Origin: Actinomycetota bacterium | GTDB taxonomy: Bacteria > Actinomycetota > Actinomycetes > Streptosporangiales > Streptosporangiaceae | Direction: 5' to 3' | DNA length: 13,939 bases | Assembly (NCBI GenBank): GCA_003140115.1 | Contig: PLIQ01000092.1 | Coordinates: 33,365 to 47,303, forward strand | Shown: piece by piece, positions 7,466-13,107 of the stretch | How the letters are laid out: the number at the start of each line of letters is the position of its first letter | Position numbering within the stretch: position 1 is the stretch's first letter | The notes under the pieces: model-generated | What the model saw: only the letters and a program-made list of their open reading frames with translations | What the model was told of the DNA's origin: nothing | Databases searched by the model: none | Made by a program: the position numbers and the translations under genes

Positions 7466-8170
7466 CTAGTCGTCCGGGTGGTCCGGGTCGTCGCGCCGGT
7501 TGGTCTGGTCGAGCCATCCGGTCAGGACCTGCGCGAGCTGGGTGGCGACCTCGCGGGTCAGGACCGGCGCGAGCTGGGTGGCGAGCTCGCGGCTCAGGAC
7601 CCGAGCCATCTGCTCGAGGGGGACGTCGGGCTGAGGCGGCGGGGGGGCCTTCGGTTCGTCTTCTTCTTTGAAGATCAGACCGCACACCTCAAGGTAAAGC
7701 TGCTCGGGATACGGGATGAACTTGACGTTCCGCAGCGCCTGGTCCTGTCCGGCCGACTCTACGATGAACTCGCCGTAGCCGAGTAGCCGGCCCCAGGTGG
7801 ACCGCTGGAAGCTCATGTCCGTCACCTTGGTGAGCGGCAGCATGCCCACCTTGCGGACGACGAAGCCCTGAGCCAGGATGAGCCGCTGCGACGTGACCAC
7901 GAAGTAGTCGACGGACCAGGTCCAGACCTTGAACGCGAACCACAACAGCAGGACCACCCACGCGAGCCAGATCACGAGGATGGCCGTGCCGTTGCCGCCG
8001 GCGACCGAGTTGCTCAGCCAGCCAGCGATGGCTAGCCCGAGCAGAACAAGGGCGATGGGCCCGATGAGCACCGCCGGATGCTCATGAACGCTGATGACCT
8101 GACGCTCGTGGGGCAGGAGGTACTTGTTGACCGAGGCCGGGACCGTGTCGGTGTTCGGGGCCAGCCTCAT
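7466..8170 (-). CDS. PH-domain (bPH2/YdbS-like) membrane protein
   Basis: 234 residues. Two membrane segments (~34-54 and ~62-84) are followed by a bacterial PH domain at ~86-165, which shows the family pattern YFVVTSQRLILAQGFVVRK, then LPLTKVTDMSFQRSTWGRLL and GEFIVESAGQD. Such proteins sit in the cytoplasmic membrane and probably serve as scaffolds; no enzymatic residues are known. After the domain come a proline-rich stretch (KAPPPPQPDVP) and a 12-residue tandem repeat (LSRELATQLAPV, LTREVATQLAQV; residues 192-215) likely to form an amphipathic helix or coiled coil. The C terminus is very acidic (RRDDPDHPDD). It is second in an operon, 12 nt after the 51-residue membrane protein. Confidence 0.85.
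   Translation of the reverse strand: MRLAPNTDTVPASVNKYLLPHERQVISVHEHPAVLIGPIALVLLGLAIAGWLSNSVAGGNGTAILVIWLAWVVLLLWFAFKVWTWSVDYFVVTSQRLILAQGFVVRKVGMLPLTKVTDMSFQRSTWGRLLGYGEFIVESAGQDQALRNVKFIPYPEQLYLEVCGLIFKEEDEPKAPPPPQPDVPLEQMARVLSRELATQLAPVLTREVATQLAQVLTGWLDQTNRRDDPDHPDD
7521..7592 (-). repeat. Two tandem 36-bp units in the PH-domain gene
   Basis: Units 7521-7556 and 7557-7592 differ at only a few bases, and a third copy begins at 7593 (CTCAGGACC). Each encodes 12 residues, so copy-number change would keep the frame. Confidence 0.85.
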
Positions 8171-8182
8171 CCTGCGCCCTAC

Positions 8183-8338
8183 CTAAAGCGAACTGAAGAA
8201 GCTGGACAGACCGTGGGCCAGAGAGGTCAGGAAGCTCCCGATGTTGTGCACGACATGCGCCGCCCCCGTAGGATCCTCGATAATCCACCAGACCACAAAG
8301 GCTAGAGCTAGCCATCCGAGGATGCTTTTCAGACTCAC
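8183..8338 (-). CDS. 51-residue small membrane protein
   Basis: Reading leftward from a GTG at 8338, the frame gives MSLKSILGWLALAFVVWWII at the N terminus and ends HGLSSFFSSL before TAG (8183-8185). An exact AGGAGG (8343-8348) lies 4 nt before the GTG, and a good promoter lies at 8387-8415. Residues ~4-20 form one hydrophobic membrane span; the remainder (EDPTGAAHVVHNIGSFLTSL) is an amphipathic helix. The gene precedes the PH-domain gene by 12 nt and is surely co-transcribed with it, so a small subunit or helper of that membrane protein is a sensible guess. I recognise no named family. Its start, stop, SD and promoter together make it a convincing gene despite its size. Confidence 0.8.
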   Translation of the reverse strand: MSLKSILGWLALAFVVWWIIEDPTGAAHVVHNIGSFLTSLAHGLSSFFSSL

Positions 8339-8342
8339 GTTG

Positions 8343-8348
8343 CCTCCT
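8343..8348 (-). promoter_or_regulatory. Shine-Dalgarno of the 51-residue gene
   Basis: AGGAGG on the minus strand, 4 nt before the GTG at 8338. It decides the non-ATG start of this short gene. Confidence 0.75.
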
Positions 8349-8386
8349 GTAGGCGCCCAGAACCGTCCTGTCAGGTCAGAGAACCA

Positions 8387-8415
8387 ATGCTAGCGTGAAC
8401 CGAAATTCCGGCCAA
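8387..8415 (-). promoter_or_regulatory. Promoter of the small-membrane-protein/PH operon
   Basis: On the minus strand: -35 TTGGCC (8415-8410), 17-nt spacer, -10 TAGCAT (8392-8387). Transcription would start near 8380, about 40 nt before the GTG at 8338. Confidence 0.55.
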
Positions 8416-8629
8416 CGCTAACGGATTGAAGCTACCGTGTCGGCATCAGTATGCCCCGTCCCCCGCTCCAGTATGCCTGATCGGAGTCAGTCGTGCACAG
8501 CGGGCCGGCAATCCGACCCCGGTGCAGCTCAGACGGACCTTCCCCGGCCGGCCTGATCGGGCATTCTGCCGCCGGGCCGGGCGGCTATCTGACAGCATTC
8601 CTCCGTGCAGAGCATGCTGGTGCAGTGAG

Positions 8630-9121
8630 ATGTCAGGCGTGGCTGAGACGGACTTCGCCGTCATCGTCTACCGGGAAGAAGACCAGTGGGAAGCCGACGC
8701 GCTGCCCGCTGCGCTCACCGTCGATCTGGACGGCCTCGTGGCCGCGCTGCGCCAGCAGCCGAGCATGGGCGGCACCATCGGCTTCGCGGGCGTCGGCGAC
8801 GACTTCTGGCTGGCGGTCAGGATCGTCGGCGAGGACGTATCGCTGTTCCTGTCCGACCTCACCGCGGCGGTGGACTATCCGCTGGCCCGCCAGGTGCTCG
8901 AGGCTCTCGACATCCCGGTGCCGTCGGACGACGAGCTTGATCAGGTGCTCCCGGCGGGCGATCTGTCCATCTTCGCTGATCTCGGGCTGGAGGAGATGGA
9001 ACTCGGCGCGGTCGCGGCGGATCTCGACCTCTACCCCGAGGACGCCGTGGCCGGCATCGCCGAACGTCTGCGGTTCGGGGAAGCGGTGGAACAGGCCCTG
9101 GATCGTGCGCTCGGCCCGTGA
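8630..9121 (+). CDS. tRNA adenosine deaminase-associated protein
   Basis: 163 residues from ATG 8630 (MSGVAETDFAVIVYREEDQW). This is the actinobacterial family named for its constant position beside tadA (TIGR03941, as I recall it). It is acidic, with no membrane segment or enzymatic motif. The N-terminal beta-rich half contains FAVIVYREEDQWEADALP and GDDFWLAVRIVGEDVSLFLSD; the C-terminal half is helical, with DLGLEEMELGAVAADLDLYP and a final AVEQALDRAL. The stop overlaps the tadA start by 4 bp (GTGA 9118-9121), so the two are translationally coupled. A role as a TadA partner or stabiliser is inferred from position only. The open frame extends back to 8426, but that part (PCRHQYAPSPAPVCLIG and similar) has no family character and no good SD. 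No convincing promoter was found in 8339-8629. Confidence 0.85.
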   Translation: MSGVAETDFAVIVYREEDQWEADALPAALTVDLDGLVAALRQQPSMGGTIGFAGVGDDFWLAVRIVGEDVSLFLSDLTAAVDYPLARQVLEALDIPVPSDDELDQVLPAGDLSIFADLGLEEMELGAVAADLDLYPEDAVAGIAERLRFGEAVEQALDRALGP

Positions 9122-9633
9122 CCGGTTATATCGCGGGCTTCGAGCCCGCGATGCGGCTCGCGCTGGCCGAGGCGGTCCAGGCCGGGCCGGAGCTGGCCGG
9201 GACCGCCCACGAGCTGGCCGGGACCGCCCAGGAGGACGTGCCGGTGGGGGCCGTGATCCTCGATGAGGCGGGCACGGTCCTGGCGCGGGCGCGCAACCGC
9301 CGGGAGGCGGACCGTGACCCCACCGCGCACGCCGAGATGATCGCGATCCGGCAGGCCGCCCGGGCCCTGGGGCGCTGGCGCCTGACCGGGCTGACCCTGG
9401 TCGTGACCCTGGAGCCGTGCACCATGTGCGCGGGCGCGGTGACCCTGGCCCGGCTCAGCCGGCTGGTCTACGGAGCCGAGGACCCGAAGGCCGGCGCGGT
9501 GGGCTCGCTCTGGGACGTGGTCAGGGACCGGCGCCTGAACCACCGGCCGGAAGTCATCGGCGGCGTCCTGGCGCAGGAGTGCGGCGCCGTGCTGCGCGAG
9601 TTCTTCGCGGTCCGCCGGCCGCACGGCGGGTAG
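9118..9633 (+). CDS. tadA: tRNA-specific adenosine deaminase TadA
   Basis: 171 residues from GTG 9118. The zinc-deaminase signature is complete: H71-A-E73 (Glu is the proton shuttle) and P100-C101-xx-C104. The C-terminal part (GAVGSLWDVVRDRRLNHRPEV) is very typical of actinobacterial TadA. The enzyme converts A34 to inosine in tRNA-Arg(ACG), letting it read CGU, CGC and CGA. The N terminus is unusual: between AMRLALAEAVQAGP and EDVPVGAV lies a duplicated heptapeptide ELAGTAH/ELAGTAQ from a 21-bp tandem repeat, lengthening the first helix region. A second in-frame start, ATG 9151, would give the usual N terminus MRLALAEA; the GTG is preferred because of the 4-bp overlap with the gene before it. 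The stop codon lies within a tandem duplication. Confidence 0.92.
   Translation: MTGYIAGFEPAMRLALAEAVQAGPELAGTAHELAGTAQEDVPVGAVILDEAGTVLARARNRREADRDPTAHAEMIAIRQAARALGRWRLTGLTLVVTLEPCTMCAGAVTLARLSRLVYGAEDPKAGAVGSLWDVVRDRRLNHRPEVIGGVLAQECGAVLREFFAVRRPHGG
9130..9152 (+). other. Perfect hairpin between the two possible tadA starts
   Basis: ATCGCGGGCT (9130-9139), loop TCG, AGCCCGCGAT (9143-9152): ten pairs, GC-rich. The right arm covers the first two bases of the alternative ATG at 9151, so in mRNA it would mask that start. It codes for part of the N terminus (IAGFEPA). Confidence 0.6.
9190..9231 (+). repeat. 21-bp in-frame tandem duplication in tadA
   Basis: Units 9190-9210 and 9211-9231 are identical except at the last base (C/G). 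Each encodes seven residues, ELAGTAH and ELAGTAQ. Confidence 0.9.
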
Positions 9634-9665
9634 CATCTCCCGGCCGCACGGCGGGTAGCATCTCC
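9616..9665 (+). repeat. Perfect 25-bp tandem duplication over the tadA stop
   Basis: 9616-9640 and 9641-9665 are identical. The TAG stop of tadA (9631-9633) is in the first unit and is repeated in the second (9656-9658). The duplication sits directly upstream of tRNA-Ser(CGA), where its -35 region should be. Confidence 0.9.
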
Positions 9666-9685
9666 CCGCCGGGCCCCGGTTCGGG

Positions 9686-9691
9686 TAGGCT
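9686..9691 (+). promoter_or_regulatory. Possible -10 box of tRNA-Ser(CGA)
   Basis: TAGGCT ends 7 nt before the tRNA, so transcription would start at or next to the tRNA 5' end. No clear -35 is found at the right distance. Confidence 0.35.
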
Positions 9692-9698
9692 CACCCAC

Positions 9699-9785
9699 GG
9701 TGGAGTCGCCTAGTGGCCGAGGGCGCACGCCTCGAAAGCGTGTGAGGGGGCAACCCCTCCGTGGGTTCAAATCCCACCTCCACCG
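9699..9785 (+). tRNA. tRNA-Ser (anticodon CGA)
   Basis: Acceptor GGTGGAG (9699-9705) pairs with CTCCACC (9778-9784), with discriminator G 9785. The anticodon stem CACGC/GCGTG encloses CTCGAAA, giving anticodon CGA (9733-9735), which reads UCG. The variable arm is long. T arm GTGGG-TTCAAAT-CCCAC. CCA is not encoded. It lies 65 bp after tadA; it is not a TadA substrate because its position 34 is C. Confidence 0.95.
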
Positions 9786-9794
9786 CCGAGCGGG

Positions 9795-9821
9795 GCCGAG
9801 CGTACGTTCAGCGTGCTCGGC
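9795..9821 (+). terminator. Hairpin after tRNA-Ser(CGA)
   Basis: GCCGAGC (9795-9801) pairs with GCTCGGC (9815-9821), and an inner ACG/CGT extends the stem past a two-base bulge. It starts 10 nt after the tRNA and is followed by GGGGGAACT rather than a T-run. It is probably a terminator or processing structure. Confidence 0.45.
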
Positions 9822-9931
9822 GGGGGAACTCAATGTCACATCTCGGACGTTCGCACAAGTGATCATGCGGCAGTGCGCGGGTATGGCCTGTGCCGGGTCA
9901 GGCGAACCACCCCCACTGGCCAGAATCCGGC

Positions 9932-9937
9932 GAGGAG
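9932..9937 (+). promoter_or_regulatory. Shine-Dalgarno that fixes the esterase start
   Basis: GAGGAG lies 6 nt before GTG 9944, directly in front of the first membrane segment. The earlier in-frame GTG at 9890 has no such site. Confidence 0.65.
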
Positions 9938-9943
9938 CTCCGA

Positions 9944-11203
9944 GTGTTCGGTCCGCAAGGAACCGGGTTCTTCCTGCTTCTGGTGGTGGTCTTCGCTGCG
10001 CTGATCTTCTGGGTGGCCTTGGCCAAACAGGTCGTGTTCAGGGTGCTGGCGGCGTGCCTGGCGTTCGTTCCGGCCATGGCCTTCGGAATTGCCTCGGTCA
10101 ACAAGTTTTACGACTATTACCAGACCTGGGGCGGAGCGATCAGCGATCTCACCGGCCAGGGCGCGAGCAGCATTCCCAAGTACACGGTGGCCGGCGCCGG
10201 ATCCAACAAGCAGTTCGACAAGGACATCGGCCGGGTCACCAGCACCGCCGAAGAAGCCCAGGTCGGCTACCTGTTCCAGACGACGATCGTGGCCAGCCAT
10301 CTGTCCCGCGACGTGTACGTCTACCTCCCGCCGCAGTACTTCCAGAAGGCCTATGCCCACTACAGGTTCCCGGCCATCGAACTGCTGCACGGCTCGCCGG
10401 GTAACCCGAGCGCCTGGCTGACCGTGCTGGACGTGATCCCGACCTTCCTCAACCTGCTCGAGGCCGATCCGTCGGATGCCGCGGTCCTGGTCATGCCCGA
10501 CACCGACGGCGGCCAGCAGTACGGGCTGCAGTGCCTCAACAACCCGGGCGGCATCCAGGACATGACCTTCGTCGCGGAGGATGTGCCGGACTACATCTCG
10601 CGACTCGTGCGTGTCCAGGCACCCGGCCCGGCCTGGGGCGTGGCCGGCTATTCAGAGGGCGGGTACTGCGCGGCCAACATCGCGATGCAGGAGCCGGCCC
10701 GCTTCGGGGTCGCGGGCGTCATGTCCGGGTACTTTGTCCCCATCGATAGCCAGGTGCCCAAGGGCAACAAGCCCGGCGGGAAGCCGTACACGGTCAACGT
10801 ATTCGCAGGGCACCCGGCGCTCGGGTTGGTCAACTCGCCCAAGGCGTACATCGCCGAGGTGCCGATCACCGTCCGGCTGCCCGCCTTCTGGCTCGCGGCG
10901 GGAGCCCTGGACAAGCAAGACGTCAGCGCGGCAGCGAACTTCCGGCAACTGCTGCAGACCCGGCTGCTGCTGCAGCGGCAGCCGACGGACGTGCCGTACA
11001 TGATCGTTCCGGGCGGCGGCCATCAGGGCAGCGTGTGGCGCGCGGCCCTCGGCCCGATGCTCGCGTGGATGACCCCGCAGCTAGCCGTGCAGGCCACGAA
11101 GGCGGATGCCGCGGCCGCGGCAGCCGCGGCGGCCGCCAGGGCGGCCGCGCAGCGCAAGGCCCACCCGGCCAAGCCGCCGCCTTCGTCTGCGCACAAGAAG
11201 TAA
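9944..11203 (+). CDS. Membrane-anchored alpha/beta-hydrolase (putative esterase family)
   Basis: 419 residues from GTG 9944. Two membrane spans (~8-27 and ~30-50) are followed by a linker and an alpha/beta-hydrolase domain of the esterase D/antigen 85-like type. This domain shows RFPAIELLHGSPGNPSAWL (oxyanion region), VLVMPDTDGG, the nucleophile elbow GYSEGGY (S237), an acid in ALDKQD (D323 or D326) and the catalytic His in GGGHQGSVW (H360). The catalytic domain probably faces outside, acting on cell-envelope or extracellular esters, or as a mycolyl-transferase-like enzyme; the substrate is unknown. The C-terminal ~35 residues are low complexity: ten successive Ala, then Lys/Arg/Pro-rich (RKAHPAKPPPSSAHKK), a tail that could bind anionic wall polymers. 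No obvious operon partner follows; the next ~370 bp are non-coding. Confidence 0.87.
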   Translation: MFGPQGTGFFLLLVVVFAALIFWVALAKQVVFRVLAACLAFVPAMAFGIASVNKFYDYYQTWGGAISDLTGQGASSIPKYTVAGAGSNKQFDKDIGRVTSTAEEAQVGYLFQTTIVASHLSRDVYVYLPPQYFQKAYAHYRFPAIELLHGSPGNPSAWLTVLDVIPTFLNLLEADPSDAAVLVMPDTDGGQQYGLQCLNNPGGIQDMTFVAEDVPDYISRLVRVQAPGPAWGVAGYSEGGYCAANIAMQEPARFGVAGVMSGYFVPIDSQVPKGNKPGGKPYTVNVFAGHPALGLVNSPKAYIAEVPITVRLPAFWLAAGALDKQDVSAAANFRQLLQTRLLLQRQPTDVPYMIVPGGGHQGSVWRAALGPMLAWMTPQLAVQATKADAAAAAAAAAARAAAQRKAHPAKPPPSSAHKK

Positions 11204-11211
11204 GCCGCGGT

Positions 11212-11250
11212 GTTACCGAACCGATATCGGCGTTACCGAACCGATATCGG
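11212..11250. repeat. Tandem 20-bp boxes with palindromic core
   Basis: GTTACCGAACCGATATCGG occurs at 11212-11230 and again at 11232-11250. Each contains the palindrome CCGATATCGG, which in the second copy extends to ACCGATATCGGT. Related pieces follow: CCGATCTCGG at 11333-11342 and GTTACCGAAC at 11347-11356. They start 9 bp after the esterase stop. Binding sites for a dimeric regulator, or a transcription end region, are both possible. Confidence 0.7.
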
Positions 11251-11575
11251 TATGACAAACTGCGTAATTGCCGCCGAACCGGCCAGGTAGCTTCCGGTTA
11301 AATCACCCTTAATAGGCTACTTCCGCAGAAGTCCGATCTCGGATTTGTTACCGAACGTGTCGGCATGTCGTGGCTCTGACCTGGGAATCTTCAATTAGTT
11401 TTACGCAAACCGGACTGTCTTGGCCCCCGCCCTATTACGTTCCGTGACGGCTTGCGCCACGGTAAACCGGCGTTCTTTCGCGCGCGTCTGGTAGCTGAAA
11501 GGGCGGGGCATCGCTGCGCGATGTGGCCGCCGCGGGGGTAACGCCTGACATTGGTCAGGCATACGGAGGCACATT
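11251..11575. other. Non-coding, AT-richer region with hairpins
   Basis: No convincing gene. The stretch 11251-11410 is clearly lower in GC than its surroundings. Then CCCCGCCCT (11425-11433) can pair with AGGGCGGGG (11500-11508), enclosing a smaller hairpin (CCGT 11442-11445 with ACGG 11459-11462, inner GGC/GCC). A 7-bp hairpin GCCTGAC-ATTG-GTCAGGC (11543-11560) lies 4 nt before the GGAGG of the next ORF. This looks like a promoter region plus a structured 5' leader; it matched no riboswitch class I could recall. Confidence 0.45.
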
Positions 11576-11797
11576 ATGGCTGGCGGTGCGGTAAAGGATG
11601 CCCGGATTCAGCCACAAGGCTTGCCGCTCAATGCCTTCTCGGCGACCAGCGCGCTGCAGACGGCCGGGATCCTGGCCGTTATCGGGCAGGCGGCCGCCCG
11701 GCTGACCCCGGGCCGAGGTAATTCCAGGCGGGCCCAGGGACGGCACGCCGCCTCCGCTCGCCACCGCAAGCCGCGGCCCCGCCATGGGCAGCGCTGA
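11576..11797 (+). CDS. Short basic protein of unknown function
   Basis: 73 residues from ATG 11576, with GGAGG (11565-11569) 6 nt upstream. The first half is mildly hydrophobic with a possible short helix (LQTAGILAVIGQAAARL), and the last 25 residues are strongly basic (RRAQGRHAASARHRKPRPRH). It is not recognised. The SD, the hairpin in front of it and the long leader argue for a real gene; the low-complexity basic tail argues for caution. It could be a small membrane-associated or nucleic-acid-binding peptide, or no gene. Confidence 0.4.
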   Translation: MAGGAVKDARIQPQGLPLNAFSATSALQTAGILAVIGQAAARLTPGRGNSRRAQGRHAASARHRKPRPRHGQR

Positions 11798-11829
11798 CCC
11801 GCTGACCCGTCCATAAGCCCAGATGTGTC

Positions 11830-11847
11830 CCGTCAAAGTCTTGACGG
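11830..11847 (+). terminator. Perfect 7-bp hairpin between short ORF and propeller gene
   Basis: CCGTCAA-AGTC-TTGACGG, 32 nt after the stop at 11797 and 104 nt before ATG 11952. There is no T-run. It could end the upstream transcript or be an operator; TTGACG alone looks like a -35, but no -10 stands at the right distance. Confidence 0.35.
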
Positions 11848-11951
11848 ACCGTCGTGGCACGAGATCATGGGGGTAATACCTTCGGCTCTAGACCCCGGCC
11901 GTCTGTGTGCGACATCTGCGCGCCAGGACATAACTCGAAGGAGTCGGGGTC

Positions 11952-12914
11952 ATGACACATCACCACAGGCGCGGCGCGAATGGTGCGAGCGGCACCATGA
12001 CCCTGGACCGGACCACCCCGATCGCGGCCGTCGCGCCTGCGATTCTCACCGCGACCATCCCGGTCGGCAGCGAGTCGGATGCGGTCGTGGCCAACCCGCG
12101 GACCGGCTGCGTCTACGTCGCCAACCAACTGGATAACACCGTGTCGGTGATCAACGGCCAGACCAACACGGTCACCGCGACCATCCCGGTCGGCAACCCG
12201 CAAGGGATGGCGGTCAACTCGCTGACCGGCGATGTCTACGTCACGAACTTCAACCACGGCACCGTGTCGGTGATCTGCGGCCGGACCAACACGGTCAGTG
12301 CCACCATCCCGGTCGGCAGCCTCCCGATATCGGTCGCGGTCAACTCGCTGACCGGCGATGTCTACGTCACCAACTTCTCCGGTGGCACCGTGTCGGTGAT
12401 CAGCGGCCGGACCAGCATGGTGACCGCCACGATCCCGGTCGGCACCAGCCCGTACGGGGTCGCGGTCAGCCTGCTGACGGGCGATGTCTACGTCACGAAC
12501 TTCTCGGACGGCACCGTGTCGGTGATCAGCGGCCAGATCAGCACCGTCACCGCGACCATCCGGGTCGGCACCGGCCCGGCCGCGGTGGCGGCGAACCCGC
12601 TGACGGGCGATGTCTACGTCACGAACTTCTCGGACGGCACCGTGTCGGTGATCAGCGGCCGGACCAGCACGGTCACCGCGACCATCGCGGTCGGTAACGG
12701 CCCGGCCGGGGTCGCGGTCAACCCGCCGACCGGCGCCGTCTACGTCACCAACGTCAAAAATGGCACCGTGTCGGTGATCAGCGGCCAGACCAACACGATC
12801 ACCGCGACCATCCCGGTCGGCAACGGCCCGGTCGGGGTGGCGGTCAACCCGCTGACCGGTGCCGTCTACACCGCTAACGTGGGCGACGACACCGTATCGG
12901 TGATCTTCGGCTGA
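11952..12914 (+). CDS. Seven-bladed YVTN-type beta-propeller protein
   Basis: 320 residues. After ~30 residues come seven repeats of ~42 residues with the pattern [20 protein letters not shown], then [20 protein letters not shown]. This is the YVTN/YncE-like repeat, and seven copies are the number needed to close a propeller. The first repeat ([17 protein letters not shown]) and the last ([15 protein letters not shown]) are the most diverged. Known relatives are mostly surface or periplasmic proteins that bind ligands or act as scaffolds. Here the N terminus ([14 protein letters not shown]) shows no signal peptide or membrane segment, so export is not supported; it may be cytoplasmic or the start may be wrong. 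AAGGAG (11938-11943) lies 8 nt before ATG 11952. No enzymatic residues are evident and no partner gene is obvious. Confidence 0.85.
   Translation: MTHHHRRGANGASGTMTLDRTTPIAAVAPAILTATIPVGSESDAVVANPRTGCVYVANQLDNTVSVINGQTNTVTATIPVGNPQGMAVNSLTGDVYVTNFNHGTVSVICGRTNTVSATIPVGSLPISVAVNSLTGDVYVTNFSGGTVSVISGRTSMVTATIPVGTSPYGVAVSLLTGDVYVTNFSDGTVSVISGQISTVTATIRVGTGPAAVAANPLTGDVYVTNFSDGTVSVISGRTSTVTATIAVGNGPAGVAVNPPTGAVYVTNVKNGTVSVISGQTNTITATIPVGNGPVGVAVNPLTGAVYTANVGDDTVSVIFG
12473..12660 (+). repeat. Near-identical propeller-blade DNA repeats
   Basis: The 126-bp blade units are strongly similar at DNA level. The 62 bp at 12473-12534 (blade 4) recur without a change at 12599-12660 (blade 5), pointing to recent duplication or gene conversion. 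Confidence 0.85.
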
Positions 12915-12925
12915 CGGGACGTCCC

Positions 12926-13030
12926 ATGACCTTCGCGTTGATCACGGCGCTTCAGCAGGGCGATCATGACACCGCTCCGTGGGACATCGCGGTTCCCGTC
13001 ATTGTCGTGGCGCTTGGGTTCACGATCTGA
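12926..13030 (+). CDS. Possible 34-residue peptide gene
   Basis: ATG 12926 begins 11 nt after the propeller stop and reads MTFALITALQQGDHDTAPWD followed by IAVPVIVVALGFTI and TGA. The hydrophobic end could be a membrane span. The SD is poor (GGGA). It is included because of its tight spacing and membrane-like composition, but it may be chance. Confidence 0.25.
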   Translation: MTFALITALQQGDHDTAPWDIAVPVIVVALGFTI

Positions 13031-13107
13031 CGCAGGCGGCGCGTGGGTCGCGGGGGTGCAGGCCGCGGGCCGTTTGGCAGCTCTGGCGGTCAGTGACGAG
13101 CACCTGG

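Noticed and set aside
6855..7685. Minus-strand frame under the ROK gene
   Set aside because: No domain; it overlaps the coding strand of a clear ROK protein and the end of the PH-domain gene.
8426..8629. N-terminal extension of the TadA-associated protein
   Set aside because: The extra ~68 residues have no family resemblance and cover probable promoter DNA; the family begins at about MSGVAETDF.
9890..9943. Earlier GTG start for the esterase
   Set aside because: It lacks an SD, whereas GTG 9944 has GAGGAG at 6 nt and begins right at the first membrane segment.
11841..11879. Promoter TTGACG ... TAATAC before the propeller gene
   Set aside because: The boxes are about 27 nt apart, too far for a sigma-70-type promoter, and TTGACG is an arm of a perfect hairpin.
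12050..12914. CRISPR-like regular repeats
   Set aside because: The 126-bp periodicity is coding and in frame, with blade-like protein repeats; there are no short repeats with unique spacers.
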